A stretch of 64,000 nucleotides of DNA from Marinomonas ostreistagni (GCF_016461785.1 NZ_JAEMUH010000017.1:1-64000), one strand, 5' to 3'. Shown: positions 38,196-48,595, counted from the stretch's first letter. A program made the numbers and translations. The notes: generated by a model from the sequence alone, not told the origin.

Positions 38196-38221
38196 AAAGG
38201 GAGCTATTAATAGCTCCCTTT
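38196..38221. terminator. Bidirectional terminator between the helicase gene and ribA
   Basis: An 11-base-pair stem AAAGGGAGCTA/TAGCTCCCTTT with a TTAA loop, followed by TGTTTTA on the plus strand, lies between convergent genes. Confidence 0.85.
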
Positions 38222-38260
38222 GTTTTATAACTGTTACACAATCAATCTAAATACAACAAT

Positions 38261-38866
38261 TTAGTCAAATTTGATGGTGTGCTGCTTATGACGTACTTTT
38301 GCTTCTAAGTAGTTGCGATTGTGCTGGTTAACATGCACTTGTGTCGGCACAAGCTCTGCAACATCAACACCGTTTTGAGTCAGTTGTTCAGCCTTGTCAG
38401 GGTTATTTGTTAGTAAGCGAACTTTATCAACACCTAGCGCCTTTAACATGCGCGCCGCGATACCAAAGTCACGGCTATCCTGAGGCAAGTGCAACATTTC
38501 GTTCGCTTCGTAAGTGTCATAGCCTTGATCTTGTAATGCGTAGGCTTCAAGTTTTGCATACAGACCGATACCGCGTCCTTCTTGGCGCAAATAAAGAATA
38601 TAACCACCTTCTTCATTAATTCGATCGATGGCCTCATCCAATTGCTCACCACAATCACATCGGCCAGAGCCAAATACATCACCAGTCAAACACTCTGAAT
38701 GAATTCGCACTAAAGGAGTTTCATGCTTTACCCCTGCAATGCCTGCAAAAGAAATAGCGATATGCTCTTTACCACTCTCATCGCCATTGAACGAAATAAA
38801 CTCGGCCATGACGTCACCAGCTCGAACTGGAATCACTACTCGACGCTTAACCGTTAATTGATCCAT
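38261..38866 (-). CDS. ribA: GTP cyclohydrolase II
   Basis: The 201-residue enzyme opens GTP at the start of riboflavin synthesis. Zinc ligands are in [18 protein letters not shown] (about residues 59-76), and the catalytic region [14 protein letters not shown] follows. It is the stand-alone type, not fused to RibB. No FMN riboswitch is visible upstream. Confidence 0.95.
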   Translation of the reverse strand: MDQLTVKRRVVIPVRAGDVMAEFISFNGDESGKEHIAISFAGIAGVKHETPLVRIHSECLTGDVFGSGRCDCGEQLDEAIDRINEEGGYILYLRQEGRGIGLYAKLEAYALQDQGYDTYEANEMLHLPQDSRDFGIAARMLKALGVDKVRLLTNNPDKAEQLTQNGVDVAELVPTQVHVNQHNRNYLEAKVRHKQHTIKFD

Positions 38867-38945
38867 TGATACTGCTCTCTTACATAAAAAATAATGTTCT
38901 ATATGTGAACATTATAAAGGTTTTCAATCCCACAACTAAGGAAAA

Positions 38946-39422
38946 CTATAATAAGTGCCCTAGTGGCAACGAAGTATTTTCCTTAATACTACGTAATAAG
39001 AAGCTAGATTGGACGCCACTAACACCTGGAATTCTTGTTAATTTTCCTAACAAAAAATCATGATACTTTTCCATGTCTTCAACTACGACTTCAACAAGGT
39101 AATCACAGTTTTGTCCGGTTACTAGGTTGCAAGCACGCACCTCAGGAAATGAGTTGACCTGCTCCTCAAATACTGTAAAACGATCAGGCGTGTGTCGATC
39201 CATACTGATCTGAATAAATGCCGTCAGTTTTAGCCCTAACTCAGATCGTTTAAGTAACATGACTTTTCGATCAACAATACCGCTATCCTCTAATGCTTTG
39301 ACACGACGCAGGCAAGGTGAAGGGGACAAACCAACACGATCTGCGAGCTCTTGATTGGTCAAGCTAGAATCTTGCTGTAATTCTTGCAAGATTCGCACAT
39401 CAATTCTATCCAAACTAACCAT
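38946..39422 (-). CDS. Lrp/AsnC family transcription regulator
   Basis: The 158-residue protein has an N-terminal helix-turn-helix (LQELQQDSSLTNQELADRVG then SPSPCLRRVKALE) and a C-terminal ligand-sensing RAM domain. It is divergent from leuA, 184 bases between start codons, so control of leucine synthesis is plausible but not shown. It could equally be a general amino-acid regulator. Confidence 0.88.
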   Translation of the reverse strand: MVSLDRIDVRILQELQQDSSLTNQELADRVGLSPSPCLRRVKALEDSGIVDRKVMLLKRSELGLKLTAFIQISMDRHTPDRFTVFEEQVNSFPEVRACNLVTGQNCDYLVEVVVEDMEKYHDFLLGKLTRIPGVSGVQSSFLLRSIKENTSLPLGHLL

Positions 39423-39606
39423 TCAGCCACCAAAAATTAATTTCTTAGAAATTTAAGCAATATTATTCCAAAATAAAGCCAAAAAACTGCTAAAAACGCA
39501 ATCATTTTCCGGTAAAATTTAGATACACTATTTCTTGTCGAAAGATGCTAACCGCATTCGAACTAATACAGGCTACCAGCCTATCTACTTATGGAAGGAA
39601 AAGAAT

Positions 39607-41280
39607 ATGAGTTCTTTTGATCACACTAAATATCGTCCGTTTGAGCCGGTTTCAATCAAAAACCGCACTTGGCCAGACCAAGAAATCACAACTGCTCCAA
39701 TTTGGGCAAGCGTTGACCTGCGTGACGGCAACCAAGCTCTGGTTGAACCAATGACTGTGGATCAAAAGAAAGAGTTTTTTAAGCTGCTTGTAGATGTAGG
39801 CTTTAAGGAAATCGAAGTAGGCTTCCCTGCTGCTTCACAATTAGATTTTGACTTTGTTCGCTGGCTGGTAGAAGAAGACCAGGTACCAGACGATGTATAC
39901 ATTCAAGTATTAACTCAAGCGCGCCCAGAATTGATTGAGCGTACTTACGAATCTTTGAAAGGTGCTAAGAAAGCTGTTGTTCACGTTTACAACTCAACGT
40001 CTAAAACTCAGCGCGAGCAAGTATTTCGTCTAGGCAAAGACGGTATCAAAGATATTGCTGTTAAAGGCGCTCAGTGTGTTAAAGAACACGCTGCAAAACA
40101 TCCTGAAACAGAATGGGTATTCCAATACTCACCTGAAAGCTTCACTGGCACTGAAACGGACTTTGCAGTAGAAGTATGTGATGCCGTGATCGATGTATGG
40201 CAACCAACACCAGAGCACAAATGCATCATCAACTTACCTGCTACGGTTGAAGTCACCACGCCAAATCGCTTTGCAGATCAAATCGAATATTTCTGTCGTC
40301 ATATTCGCAAACGTGACAGCATTATCATCAGCCTACATACGCACAACGATCGTGGCTGTGGTGTTGCCGCTGCTGAACTTGGTTTAATGGCAGGCGCAGA
40401 CCGCATTGAAGGTACATTGTTAGGAAATGGTGAACGTACCGGTAATATGGATGTTGTGACCATGGCCATGAACATGTACAGCCAAGGTGTTGACCCTGAA
40501 TTGAACTTTGCTGATATGGACCGCGTAATCAGCGTTGTTCAGTCATGCACACAATTGCCTGTTCACCCACGCCATGCTTACGCTGGCGAGTTGGTCTTCA
40601 CGGCATTCTCAGGCTCTCACCAAGATGCCATTAAGAAGTGTTTGGCGAACCAAACAGATGATAAACCTTGGGATGTGGCTTACTTGCCAATTGACCCACG
40701 CGATATTGGCCGTAGCTACCAAGAAGTTATCCGTGTAAACAGTCAGTCAGGTAAAGGTGGCGTTGCCTTTGCACTTGAGCAAGAGTACGGCTTGGCCTTA
40801 CCGCGTTGGTTACAAGTTGAACTAAGCCCAATCGTTCAGCGATTCTCAGAAGAAGATGGCGGCGTTATTGAAGCAGCGGACATGAAGCGCCTTTTTGAAG
40901 AAAACTTTATGACAGCTTCCGCTCCATACGCATTGGGTAACTACGAGCTTAGCAAGAAAGATCGTGATAGCGTGACCGCTGAGCTAACCCATAAAGATGG
41001 CAATATTTCAGTACAAGGTGAAGGCAATGGTGCGCTGTCAGCCTTTACCAGTGCACTAAGTGAACAATTCAACATTCGAGTAGACATTGTTCAGTACCAA
41101 GAACACGCTTTAACTGTCGGCAGTGATTCACAAGCGATTGCGTACATTCAAGCAAACATCGATGGAGAACGTTACAACGGCGTAGCCATTGATAACGACA
41201 TTGTGTCAGCTTCTATCCAAGCAGTACTTGCGACAGTAAACCAAAAAGTTAGCGCTTCAGAACAGGCGAACGTTGCATAA
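39607..41280 (+). CDS. leuA: 2-isopropylmalate synthase
   Basis: The 557-residue enzyme condenses acetyl-CoA with 2-ketoisovalerate at the entry to leucine synthesis. The metal-binding SVDLRDGNQAL is near residue 32, the second HTHNDRG motif lies near residue 243, and a C-terminal leucine-feedback domain covers roughly residues 430-557. The length fits the longer type also found in Pseudomonas. ATG 39607 has AAGGAAAAG before it. An imperfect AGGCT-acc-AGCCT hairpin sits in the leader, but there is no Leu-codon-rich leader peptide. Confidence 0.94.
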   Translation: MSSFDHTKYRPFEPVSIKNRTWPDQEITTAPIWASVDLRDGNQALVEPMTVDQKKEFFKLLVDVGFKEIEVGFPAASQLDFDFVRWLVEEDQVPDDVYIQVLTQARPELIERTYESLKGAKKAVVHVYNSTSKTQREQVFRLGKDGIKDIAVKGAQCVKEHAAKHPETEWVFQYSPESFTGTETDFAVEVCDAVIDVWQPTPEHKCIINLPATVEVTTPNRFADQIEYFCRHIRKRDSIIISLHTHNDRGCGVAAAELGLMAGADRIEGTLLGNGERTGNMDVVTMAMNMYSQGVDPELNFADMDRVISVVQSCTQLPVHPRHAYAGELVFTAFSGSHQDAIKKCLANQTDDKPWDVAYLPIDPRDIGRSYQEVIRVNSQSGKGGVAFALEQEYGLALPRWLQVELSPIVQRFSEEDGGVIEAADMKRLFEENFMTASAPYALGNYELSKKDRDSVTAELTHKDGNISVQGEGNGALSAFTSALSEQFNIRVDIVQYQEHALTVGSDSQAIAYIQANIDGERYNGVAIDNDIVSASIQAVLATVNQKVSASEQANVA

Positions 41281-41338
41281 CCCCCGCAACGTTAGTTTGA
41301 AACTGGGGTGAGTGGCAAAACCATCGCCCCAGATATGA

Positions 41339-41369
41339 AAAAGCCGAGCATCTACCCTGCTCGGCTTTT
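41339..41369 (+). terminator. Rho-independent terminator of leuA
   Basis: The stem GCCGAGCA/TGCTCGGC, with A-rich flank before and TTTT after, lies 60 bases past leuA. A second, weaker hairpin (CTGGGG...CCCCAG, 41303-41332) precedes it. The following minus-strand gene could use the reverse side. Confidence 0.85.
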
Positions 41370-41395
41370 CAAATTATTGCAGTACTCTAATATGA

Positions 41396-42313
41396 CTATG
41401 CATCATCAATTACCACTTTATTGCGGCCTGAATTTTTTGCTTCGTACAAAGCATTATCCGCCCTTTTGATAAGTTCGAACTGCTTTTCATCCCCATCATA
41501 CATACAAACACCGACACTCACGGTAAGGTCTAAGTCGTTAGACTCATAAATATAGGGCTGCTCCGACAATAGCGTACGGTATCTTTCGCAAGCAATAGCT
41601 GCTTCACGAACATTAGTATGAGGCAGAATCAAACCAAACTCTTCTCCACCAATCCTACCGAATACATCACCACTACGTTGATCACTGATTAGTCGATTAG
41701 CCAACTCTTTTAAAACGTAATCTCCAGCATCATGACCATAGGTATCATTTATCATTTTGAAATGATCAATATCTAACACGGCAACACTTAAAGGTTGATC
41801 GTGGCGCTTTGATTTACCCATTTCATCTTTTAAAGCATTCTCAAATGCTCTTCGATTTGGCAAATTTGTAAGATAATCCGTTGTTGACAATGCTTTTAAG
41901 CGGGCATTCGCAATAAGTAATTCTTTTCGCATTTCAGCCAATCGCGTCACTGCAATGATCTTAGCTAACAATACCTTATGTTGTACGGGCTTACTCAAAA
42001 ACGCATCCGCACCGGCTTCAATACAGTACAAGATATCGTCTTCAGCATCCGAGCCACTTAAAAAGATAATGGGAATCCAGTTCGCAGCATAAGACCCTTG
42101 ATGAGCACGAATCTCCGAGACAGCCTCTACTCCAGATTTATTAGGCATATTTAGATCAACAATGAGAACGTCTAACTCGCTTTCATGCTCAAGAAAATAA
42201 CTGATTAACTCATTTCCATCAGATACTTCATATACGGTATGACCAAGTTTCTTCAAATGCAGTTTCAACAGCATTCGATCCGAAGGGGCATCTTCCGCAA
42301 TTAATATATTCAC
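41396..42313 (-). CDS. Response regulator with GGDEF output domain (diguanylate cyclase)
   Basis: The 305-residue protein has an N-terminal receiver domain (ILIAEDAPSDRM with the phospho-Asp in VLIVDLNMPNKSG) and a C-terminal GGDEF domain whose active-site loop reads RIGGEEFGLIL. Synthesis of c-di-GMP on phosphorylation is expected. Its ATG overlaps the hybrid kinase stop, so that kinase is the likely phosphate source. An RxxD inhibitory site is not clearly seen. Confidence 0.88.
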   Translation of the reverse strand: MNILIAEDAPSDRMLLKLHLKKLGHTVYEVSDGNELISYFLEHESELDVLIVDLNMPNKSGVEAVSEIRAHQGSYAANWIPIIFLSGSDAEDDILYCIEAGADAFLSKPVQHKVLLAKIIAVTRLAEMRKELLIANARLKALSTTDYLTNLPNRRAFENALKDEMGKSKRHDQPLSVAVLDIDHFKMINDTYGHDAGDYVLKELANRLISDQRSGDVFGRIGGEEFGLILPHTNVREAAIACERYRTLLSEQPYIYESNDLDLTVSVGVCMYDGDEKQFELIKRADNALYEAKNSGRNKVVIDDA

Positions 42314-45300
42314 ACGAGTCTCCCAGACTGCCTTAAGGCTTCTAGAACATAGTCTAATTCTCTGGCTATCCCTGCAACTTGAGACGATGCGTCTTTGATC
42401 GCTTCGTTTTTAGCTTGCTGCTCCAAAGTTAGAGCAAGCTGGCTTAAACGCATTGCACCAATGTTTGCACTGACTGATTTTAAACTGTGGGCAGGCCGAT
42501 AAAATTGCTCTTGCTCTGAATTCTCTGCAATAGCTTGGTTAAGCGCCTTCATAATACCTTCAGAATCTTCTACAAAAGCGAGAACAACCTCTTTGACTTG
42601 GTCCCCTAAAAGCTCTTCTAAGCCAGATAATACCGTATCATCTAAGGCCACGTGGTTTAGTACATCTTCCACTTCTATCTTCTCTTTTTCCGTGGTTACA
42701 TTCGAATCAACATTCAGCCAGCTCGCTACAGCACGTATTAATTCACTTCCTTTAAATGGCTTCGTAATGTAGCCATCTCCTCCCGCCGCATAAACTTGCT
42801 CCATTCGATCAGGGTGAATGTCAGCGGTTAAGGCTAATATAGGCGTCTTCATAGCCAATGAAAGCTGCTGTTCTTTTTCACGAATTAATTTAATGGCTTC
42901 TAAACCATCCATTACTGGCATATGAAGATCCATTAAAATAATGTCTGGACTAAACTCTTCCCACCTCTCAACCGCTTCCACTCCATTCTCTGCAGTTTCG
43001 ATTAACAAATCATAATGCGCCAACATACCTTTAACGACAGCTAAATTTGCTTTCATATCCTCAACGACCAACAGCTTCGCAGAAGGCATTTCAATTTCGT
43101 TATAGTTCTCATCACTAAGTGTAGCAATTGAATAACTTTGATCAATAATTCTGCTTTTAGCAAATGGCATGGTTAAAATAGTATCAAATCCCGCTTTTAA
43201 ATCTCTTACACTTGCAGGTTTATTAAGGCAAACATCAATATCAGCGCCTTTTAGATCTTCACTGCTTAAGGTACCAGCAGATGAGATCATCATAATATGA
43301 GGTCGCATATCCTCAGATATCATATCCTTCAGTAACTCCGCTAACTTAACACCATCCATTTCGGGCATTAAGTAATCTAGAATCAATAAGTCATAAGGGA
43401 CAGATTGCTTAGCGGCATCAACTATTTTATCAAGCGCTATAACAGCACACTGCTCAAATTCTGCCTCAATAGAACATTGATTTAATTGATTTCGAAGTAT
43501 CGACAAGTTTGTAGCGTTATCATCCACTACTAACACTTTTTCAAAGTGATCAAGCTTAGTGGCACTCACAGGAGGCTCAACGTTCTCAGCTAAAAGTAAA
43601 GGTAAAGAAACCTTAAAGACACTACCTACATCTACTTGACTGGTTACACCAATCTCTCCTCCCATCAGCTCTACCAGTTGTTTGGTTATAGCTAGACCTA
43701 ATCCCGTTCCACCAAATTTCCGAGTCGTCGAGTTATCAGCTTGTACGAATGCCTTAAACAGTTGCTCAATAGCTTCTTCAGAGATGCCTATACCAGAATC
43801 AAGCACCTGAATATCGATGATAACTTCATTTTCTTTCGTACTTGGTGACCCATCCAGACGAATAATTACTTGGCCTCGCTCAGTAAACTTAATCGCATTA
43901 CCAACCAAATTTGTAAGAACCTGTCTAATTCGATAGGCATCTCCATGAACAAAAGCGTTTTCGTTTAAATTAAATTCAACAAGTAGTTCAATACCTTTTG
44001 ATTCAGCTTTGACAACTAATAAACGAGAAAGATCATAAACTAACGCCTCTAAATCAAAGTCAATCTCATCAAGCGAAAAGTGACCAGACTCAATTTTTGA
44101 GAAGTCTAGGATTTCATTAATGAGTTCTAATAGGCTTTCACCTGAACTTCGAATAATACTTAAATAATTATGCTGCTGTTTATTTAAAGAGCTACTCGAC
44201 ATAATCTCAGCCATGCCTAGAACGCCGTTTAACGGTGTTCTAATTTCATGTGACATAGTCGCTAGGAAATTACTTTTTGCCTGGCTTGCTCGAATAGCTT
44301 CTTCCCTAGCCTCTTTTAAAACAGCTTCGGTTTCATAACGCTCGGTTACATCAATATTTGTTCCAAAAAGATACAAAGGCTGCCCATCTTGGTCAGTAGC
44401 AGTCCGAGCATTTGCTTTGATGTACCTAATTTCACCATCTTCACGAATAATACGGAAAACTATGTTCAAATCTTGATGTGCTTCAATCACTCGATCTGAT
44501 TCATGTCGTACATATTCGAGATCTTCGGGATGAATTAGCGATTCCCAAAAATTATAATCAACTACTTCATCTTTCCTTGCTAAGCCATACAGCTCAAACA
44601 TACGCTGATCCCAAATAAGAGATGCTCGCTGAATATCCATTTCCCAAACACCAATACCAGCTGATTCTGTTGCAATACTAAGTCTGTTTTGGGCTTTGTT
44701 AACTTCCGACTCTATTTTCAGGCGAGCTGAGATATCACGCGCGTGAATGATGTAACCTTTTAAATTGCCATCATCGTCCATTATTTTGCTTCGCACATTT
44801 TCAGCAATAAATTCAGCCCCGTCTGCTCGACGGTAACGCATTTGATACTCTGCAAGTTCCGGCGTATTCCGATCAGTGTAAGCTTGTGCGACGGTTAAAA
44901 AGTCATCGTTCTTAGCATATAAAAAGTCTGGGCTTTGGCCTATCAGATCACTTTCACGATACTTGAAGAGCTCCAATGTATGAGGATTTGCCATGACAAT
45001 ACGTCGATCACTATCCGTCACAACAATCGCTTCAGGAGCATCCATAAACAGCGAACGAAACAACTCCATTTGCTGATGGAGCGCATTTTCAGCAAGTTTC
45101 TGTTCAGAGATGTCATGGAAAGCCAGAACACTTACCAAGCTTTCATGTTCACCACCTTCAACTGGCGTACAGGAAAATTTGACCGGGAACTCGTCACCTT
45201 TATCCGTATAAAAATTAGCGCCCTTGCTGCTAATTTTGTGCCCCCGTTTAATCGCGTGAGTGATCAGGTTCTCATAGTGTGTTAGCCCTGGTGTTTTACG

Positions 45301-46659
45301 TGATCTATCCCTTAACAGATAAGTTATTGGTTGACCAATTAACTGCGCTTGATCCACTTGAATTAGGTTTGCTGCCGCAGGATTAACAAAAGTTATTTTG
45401 CAATTCTGATCAACCCCTACAATGCCATCATGAACAGATTCAAGTATTAAACGTTGTTGTACGTCGGCAGCTTTGGCAACTTTTTGTTCTTGATCTTTTG
45501 CCAGCTCACTTTGGAGCCATTGGCCAAACAGTTTAACGAGTTCATATTCATCTTCACTAAAATCCTGCTGCCTCGCATCTGGGCTTGAAAAGTTTAGCGT
45601 CCCCCAAACCGAGCTAGCGACTTTTAACGAAACGCCCAGATATGCCTCTAACTGGAAAGTTTGATAACAAGGATGCGTTGCAATCTCGCTTTGGCCTGCA
45701 TGGTAAAACCCCGTCACTTCGCCTCGATTTAGTGTATGAACGCAATAGCACTCTCCAAGATCAAACACCATTCCCGGCTCAGGCCCACCAATCCCTTGCA
45801 TTACTTGATAATTTTGACCCTCAACATGACTCACAATACCAACTGGCAAATTCAAAATGGTACAGCCTAACTTAAGGACAGCCTGAGTCTTTTCCTCAAG
45901 GCTGGAGTCCATATCCGTCGTGATTTCATAAAACTGCTTTAAACCATTGGTAATACGTTTCAGAGGGGTCTGATCTCTGATACAAATATTCACCCCAACT
46001 ACTTCATTAGCTACGTATTTTGGTGTAAACGAGCATGTGGCGTAACGAGTATGGAGATCATTTGCATGACCTGTTAGCTGGACAGTTATATCTTCATAAA
46101 CATGTTCTCCAGCTAACGCTTTTAAAATTAAAGGCTTTACCGTTTCAAATTGTTTCTGGCCAACTAATTCTTCAACCGTTGTACCAATTATTTCTTCACG
46201 GCTTTTGTGGAATGCTATTTCATAGTACTTGTTGACATATACATAATTAAAATTTTGATCAACGGAAGAAATCAAAAATGGTAGGTCATCCGTAATATTA
46301 GTGCATCCATCAATACTAGGAGAAAAGCTAGGAAGAGAACCTTTTGAGGAAAGCAGTGTATGTATTAAAGGTAAAGCCTCATGAATAATATGTGAGTCGA
46401 CATAAAGAGGAACACCCAATGATGCGTAATTTGAAACATTAAACCACTCTAAAGACCGAATAGAATTTGATGACATTGGCTTAATTATGCCTTCCTCGAC
46501 ATACAAACCTTCTCCACTTTCAACGACAACAGCCCAATGTGATACAGCCCCCACCTTTTCAAGTAGTACCGCTAAAGAACGAAACTCAGAAAAAATGCCT
46601 GAAAACGAGAGAGTCCACTCAATGGGATGGGGAAACAGCGGGGGTTCATTAAAGTTCAT
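42310..46659 (-). CDS. Multi-sensor hybrid histidine kinase (PAS, GAF, HisKA, HATPase, two receivers, HPt)
   Basis: The 1449-residue protein begins with about 120 residues I cannot assign. It then has a PAS (about 120-240), a GAF domain containing GECYCVHTLNRGEV (about 255-390) and three further PAS modules (about 410-800). The kinase core follows ([16 protein letters not shown], then GTGLGLAITKQLVELMGG), then two receivers (VLVVDDNATN; ILMDLHMPVMDG) and a C-terminal HPt (AHSLKSVSANIGA). No membrane helix is evident, so it senses in the cytoplasm. I use ATG 46659, with AAGAGA before it, over 46746, which has no ribosome site. It forms a phosphorelay with the overlapping GGDEF regulator. Confidence 0.88.
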   Translation of the reverse strand: MNFNEPPLFPHPIEWTLSFSGIFSEFRSLAVLLEKVGAVSHWAVVVESGEGLYVEEGIIKPMSSNSIRSLEWFNVSNYASLGVPLYVDSHIIHEALPLIHTLLSSKGSLPSFSPSIDGCTNITDDLPFLISSVDQNFNYVYVNKYYEIAFHKSREEIIGTTVEELVGQKQFETVKPLILKALAGEHVYEDITVQLTGHANDLHTRYATCSFTPKYVANEVVGVNICIRDQTPLKRITNGLKQFYEITTDMDSSLEEKTQAVLKLGCTILNLPVGIVSHVEGQNYQVMQGIGGPEPGMVFDLGECYCVHTLNRGEVTGFYHAGQSEIATHPCYQTFQLEAYLGVSLKVASSVWGTLNFSSPDARQQDFSEDEYELVKLFGQWLQSELAKDQEQKVAKAADVQQRLILESVHDGIVGVDQNCKITFVNPAAANLIQVDQAQLIGQPITYLLRDRSRKTPGLTHYENLITHAIKRGHKISSKGANFYTDKGDEFPVKFSCTPVEGGEHESLVSVLAFHDISEQKLAENALHQQMELFRSLFMDAPEAIVVTDSDRRIVMANPHTLELFKYRESDLIGQSPDFLYAKNDDFLTVAQAYTDRNTPELAEYQMRYRRADGAEFIAENVRSKIMDDDGNLKGYIIHARDISARLKIESEVNKAQNRLSIATESAGIGVWEMDIQRASLIWDQRMFELYGLARKDEVVDYNFWESLIHPEDLEYVRHESDRVIEAHQDLNIVFRIIREDGEIRYIKANARTATDQDGQPLYLFGTNIDVTERYETEAVLKEAREEAIRASQAKSNFLATMSHEIRTPLNGVLGMAEIMSSSSLNKQQHNYLSIIRSSGESLLELINEILDFSKIESGHFSLDEIDFDLEALVYDLSRLLVVKAESKGIELLVEFNLNENAFVHGDAYRIRQVLTNLVGNAIKFTERGQVIIRLDGSPSTKENEVIIDIQVLDSGIGISEEAIEQLFKAFVQADNSTTRKFGGTGLGLAITKQLVELMGGEIGVTSQVDVGSVFKVSLPLLLAENVEPPVSATKLDHFEKVLVVDDNATNLSILRNQLNQCSIEAEFEQCAVIALDKIVDAAKQSVPYDLLILDYLMPEMDGVKLAELLKDMISEDMRPHIMMISSAGTLSSEDLKGADIDVCLNKPASVRDLKAGFDTILTMPFAKSRIIDQSYSIATLSDENYNEIEMPSAKLLVVEDMKANLAVVKGMLAHYDLLIETAENGVEAVERWEEFSPDIILMDLHMPVMDGLEAIKLIREKEQQLSLAMKTPILALTADIHPDRMEQVYAAGGDGYITKPFKGSELIRAVASWLNVDSNVTTEKEKIEVEDVLNHVALDDTVLSGLEELLGDQVKEVVLAFVEDSEGIMKALNQAIAENSEQEQFYRPAHSLKSVSANIGAMRLSQLALTLEQQAKNEAIKDASSQVAGIARELDYVLEALRQSGRLV

Positions 46660-46830
46660 AAACGTCTCTTTAGAAAAGAATTCGAATCCACTCAGAAACT
46701 TACTATTACATCCTAGACCATTACCAGCAACTTTTTCTTTTCTCATATCAAAAACTGCTTTGCATATTTATAATCACTCAAATAACCATAAAAAACTCAT
46801 CAGCTTTCCTTTGTTTCAGAGCGCTTACAC

Positions 46831-47757
46831 ATGAACCCAAATCACCTTAAGCAATTAGCAGTCATCATAAAGCAAGGCTCCATTAGCTCAGCGGCCGAAC
46901 AACTTTTTGTCACTCAGCCTACTCTCACTCGCGCCATTAAACAGCTCGAACAAAAAGTCGGCGCGCCACTGCTAACTCGAACCCGCTATGGTGTTGTTGC
47001 GACAGAAATAGGCGAACGCTTAGGAAAAGTTGGCGAGAAAATTTTATTAGATGCGGAACAAAGTGAAGAAATCATTCGCCAATGGCATAGCGGTTTCCAT
47101 AACGAATTCACTATTGGCATTGACCCTCTTTGGGAATATGCCGCTGTCCACCAAACGACTCATGCATTTTTGCAGGATCCGCGATATGTCTTCCATTTAA
47201 GAACTGGCTCAGCGGCGGCACAAATTGAGCTACTTCTAAAGGGTGAATTGGACTTCATCATTGGCCCTGCACATCTGACCGTCGCGCAAAGAGGGTTACA
47301 TAGGGAGGTAGTGTTTCGAGACAGAGCCGCTATTTTCGCAGGAGCGCGCTCTAAGTTGATCAGTCAAAATAATGATGTAATGACAAGCGACCTATCTAGA
47401 AGTAAATGGTTTATCGCAGGGGCTAACGCTGGCTTTATGAACCATCAGCACAACGTTGCGCCAAACAATGCCGCCAAGATTAGTTTCACTGGCAGCATCC
47501 ATTCTGTAATGAGTCTTTTGAAAACAAGCGAGATGTTGGTTCAGCTGCCTGCTCGTCTTGCATTAATGAGCGGTGCACTGCAACCAGAGCAAATGCTCAA
47601 TATTAAAGATATGCCAAGTCAACCAAGACGAGATATCGCTTTATGGTCGCGCATTAATGAAACCGAGCGACCAGACGCTCTACGAATTCGACAGTTGATC
47701 TTTGATCTTTTGCAAAACTTAGATCAATCAACTCCAGAGTTCGGCTTGGAACTGTAA
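46831..47757 (+). CDS. LysR-family transcription regulator
   Basis: The 308-residue protein has the LysR winged helix (LKQLAVIIKQGSISSAAEQL then TQPTLTRAIKQLE) and a substrate-binding-like effector domain with GIDPLWEYAAVHQTTHAF. It is divergent from the hybrid kinase gene and nearly meets the monophosphatase gene at its 3' end. The target is unknown. Confidence 0.9.
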   Translation: MNPNHLKQLAVIIKQGSISSAAEQLFVTQPTLTRAIKQLEQKVGAPLLTRTRYGVVATEIGERLGKVGEKILLDAEQSEEIIRQWHSGFHNEFTIGIDPLWEYAAVHQTTHAFLQDPRYVFHLRTGSAAAQIELLLKGELDFIIGPAHLTVAQRGLHREVVFRDRAAIFAGARSKLISQNNDVMTSDLSRSKWFIAGANAGFMNHQHNVAPNNAAKISFTGSIHSVMSLLKTSEMLVQLPARLALMSGALQPEQMLNIKDMPSQPRRDIALWSRINETERPDALRIRQLIFDLLQNLDQSTPEFGLEL

Positions 47758-47764
47758 CCTCTGG

Positions 47765-48595
47765 TTAGCCATACCAACTAAAGTCATTAATAATCTTGTT
47801 AACCACATTTCTCGAACGCCCTACTACAATCATTCCCTCTCTCACTGCAGGTCGGTATGACCGGCCATCAAGCATCTGCACGATTCCACCAGCTTCCTGG
47901 ATGGCCAAGATACCGGCAGCATGATCCCATGAATTTGGCTTCGGACTTATGAAGAAGTCAACGTTATCACTCAACATAGTTCGGTATTCATGGCAGCAAC
48001 ATCTAAGCGCAATCACTCTCGCGTATTTGACTTGTGTTTGGGCTGCCAAATTACGATCGTTTTTATCTTTAAACAGAAAGGGGGAGAATACGCCCACTAA
48101 TAGCGGATCAGTTTCTTGTTGAGAAAGTACAATCTGCTTTGGTGCGTGGTTCGGCTTAACATACCAAGTCCCGTGCCCCTTAGAAGTCTCAATCCAATCA
48201 TCATTGACCACATCATAAAGAAGCCCAAAGATTGTCTCGCCTTTAAAGGTCGCAGCAATAAGGACACCAAACGTCGACATACCATTCGCATAGTTCCAAG
48301 TTCCGTCGATTGGATCAATAATCAGCACCAAATCTGAAGAGTCCAGCAAGTCCAATACAGACTCATCTTCCGCAACAGCCTCTTCTCCAACAATCAAAGC
48401 ATTCGGCAACGCTTTTTGAAAGCGTTCAGTCATCGCCTTCTCAGCAGCAACATCAGCAACTGTAACCAAGTCATCAAACCCAGATTTGGTATCAATCGCA
48501 TCACTTGTTAGAGATCGAAATCTTGTCAAGATTTCTGTTTTAGCAACGTCTCGAACAATCTCAATAAGAATTTGCTTATCTTGTATTGAAAGCAT
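47765..48595 (-). CDS. Inositol monophosphatase family protein
   Basis: The 276-residue protein has the metal-binding motifs of the family: GEEAVAEDES, LIIDPIDGTWNYANG and WDHAAGILAIQEAGG. It probably hydrolyses a sugar or nucleotide monophosphate with Mg2+. The sequence is divergent from SuhB, and a role in inositol, histidinol phosphate or PAP metabolism cannot be chosen. A second ATG out of frame sits 4 bases upstream. Confidence 0.85.
   Translation of the reverse strand: MLSIQDKQILIEIVRDVAKTEILTRFRSLTSDAIDTKSGFDDLVTVADVAAEKAMTERFQKALPNALIVGEEAVAEDESVLDLLDSSDLVLIIDPIDGTWNYANGMSTFGVLIAATFKGETIFGLLYDVVNDDWIETSKGHGTWYVKPNHAPKQIVLSQQETDPLLVGVFSPFLFKDKNDRNLAAQTQVKYARVIALRCCCHEYRTMLSDNVDFFISPKPNSWDHAAGILAIQEAGGIVQMLDGRSYRPAVREGMIVVGRSRNVVNKIINDFSWYG

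Noticed and set aside
38867..38945. FMN riboswitch before ribA
   Set aside because: The 79-base gap between ribA and the Lrp gene is too short, and no RFN-like conserved segments are visible.
39535..39606. In-frame 24-codon extension of leuA from TTG, or a leader peptide
   Set aside because: It has no Leu codon run, and ATG 39607 has a good ribosome site. The extension is not needed.
46660..46746. Longer N-terminus for the hybrid kinase
   Set aside because: The upstream ATG at 46746 lacks a ribosome site, while AAGAGA precedes 46659. The extra 29 residues are Lys-rich and unlike a sensor start, though not ruled out.
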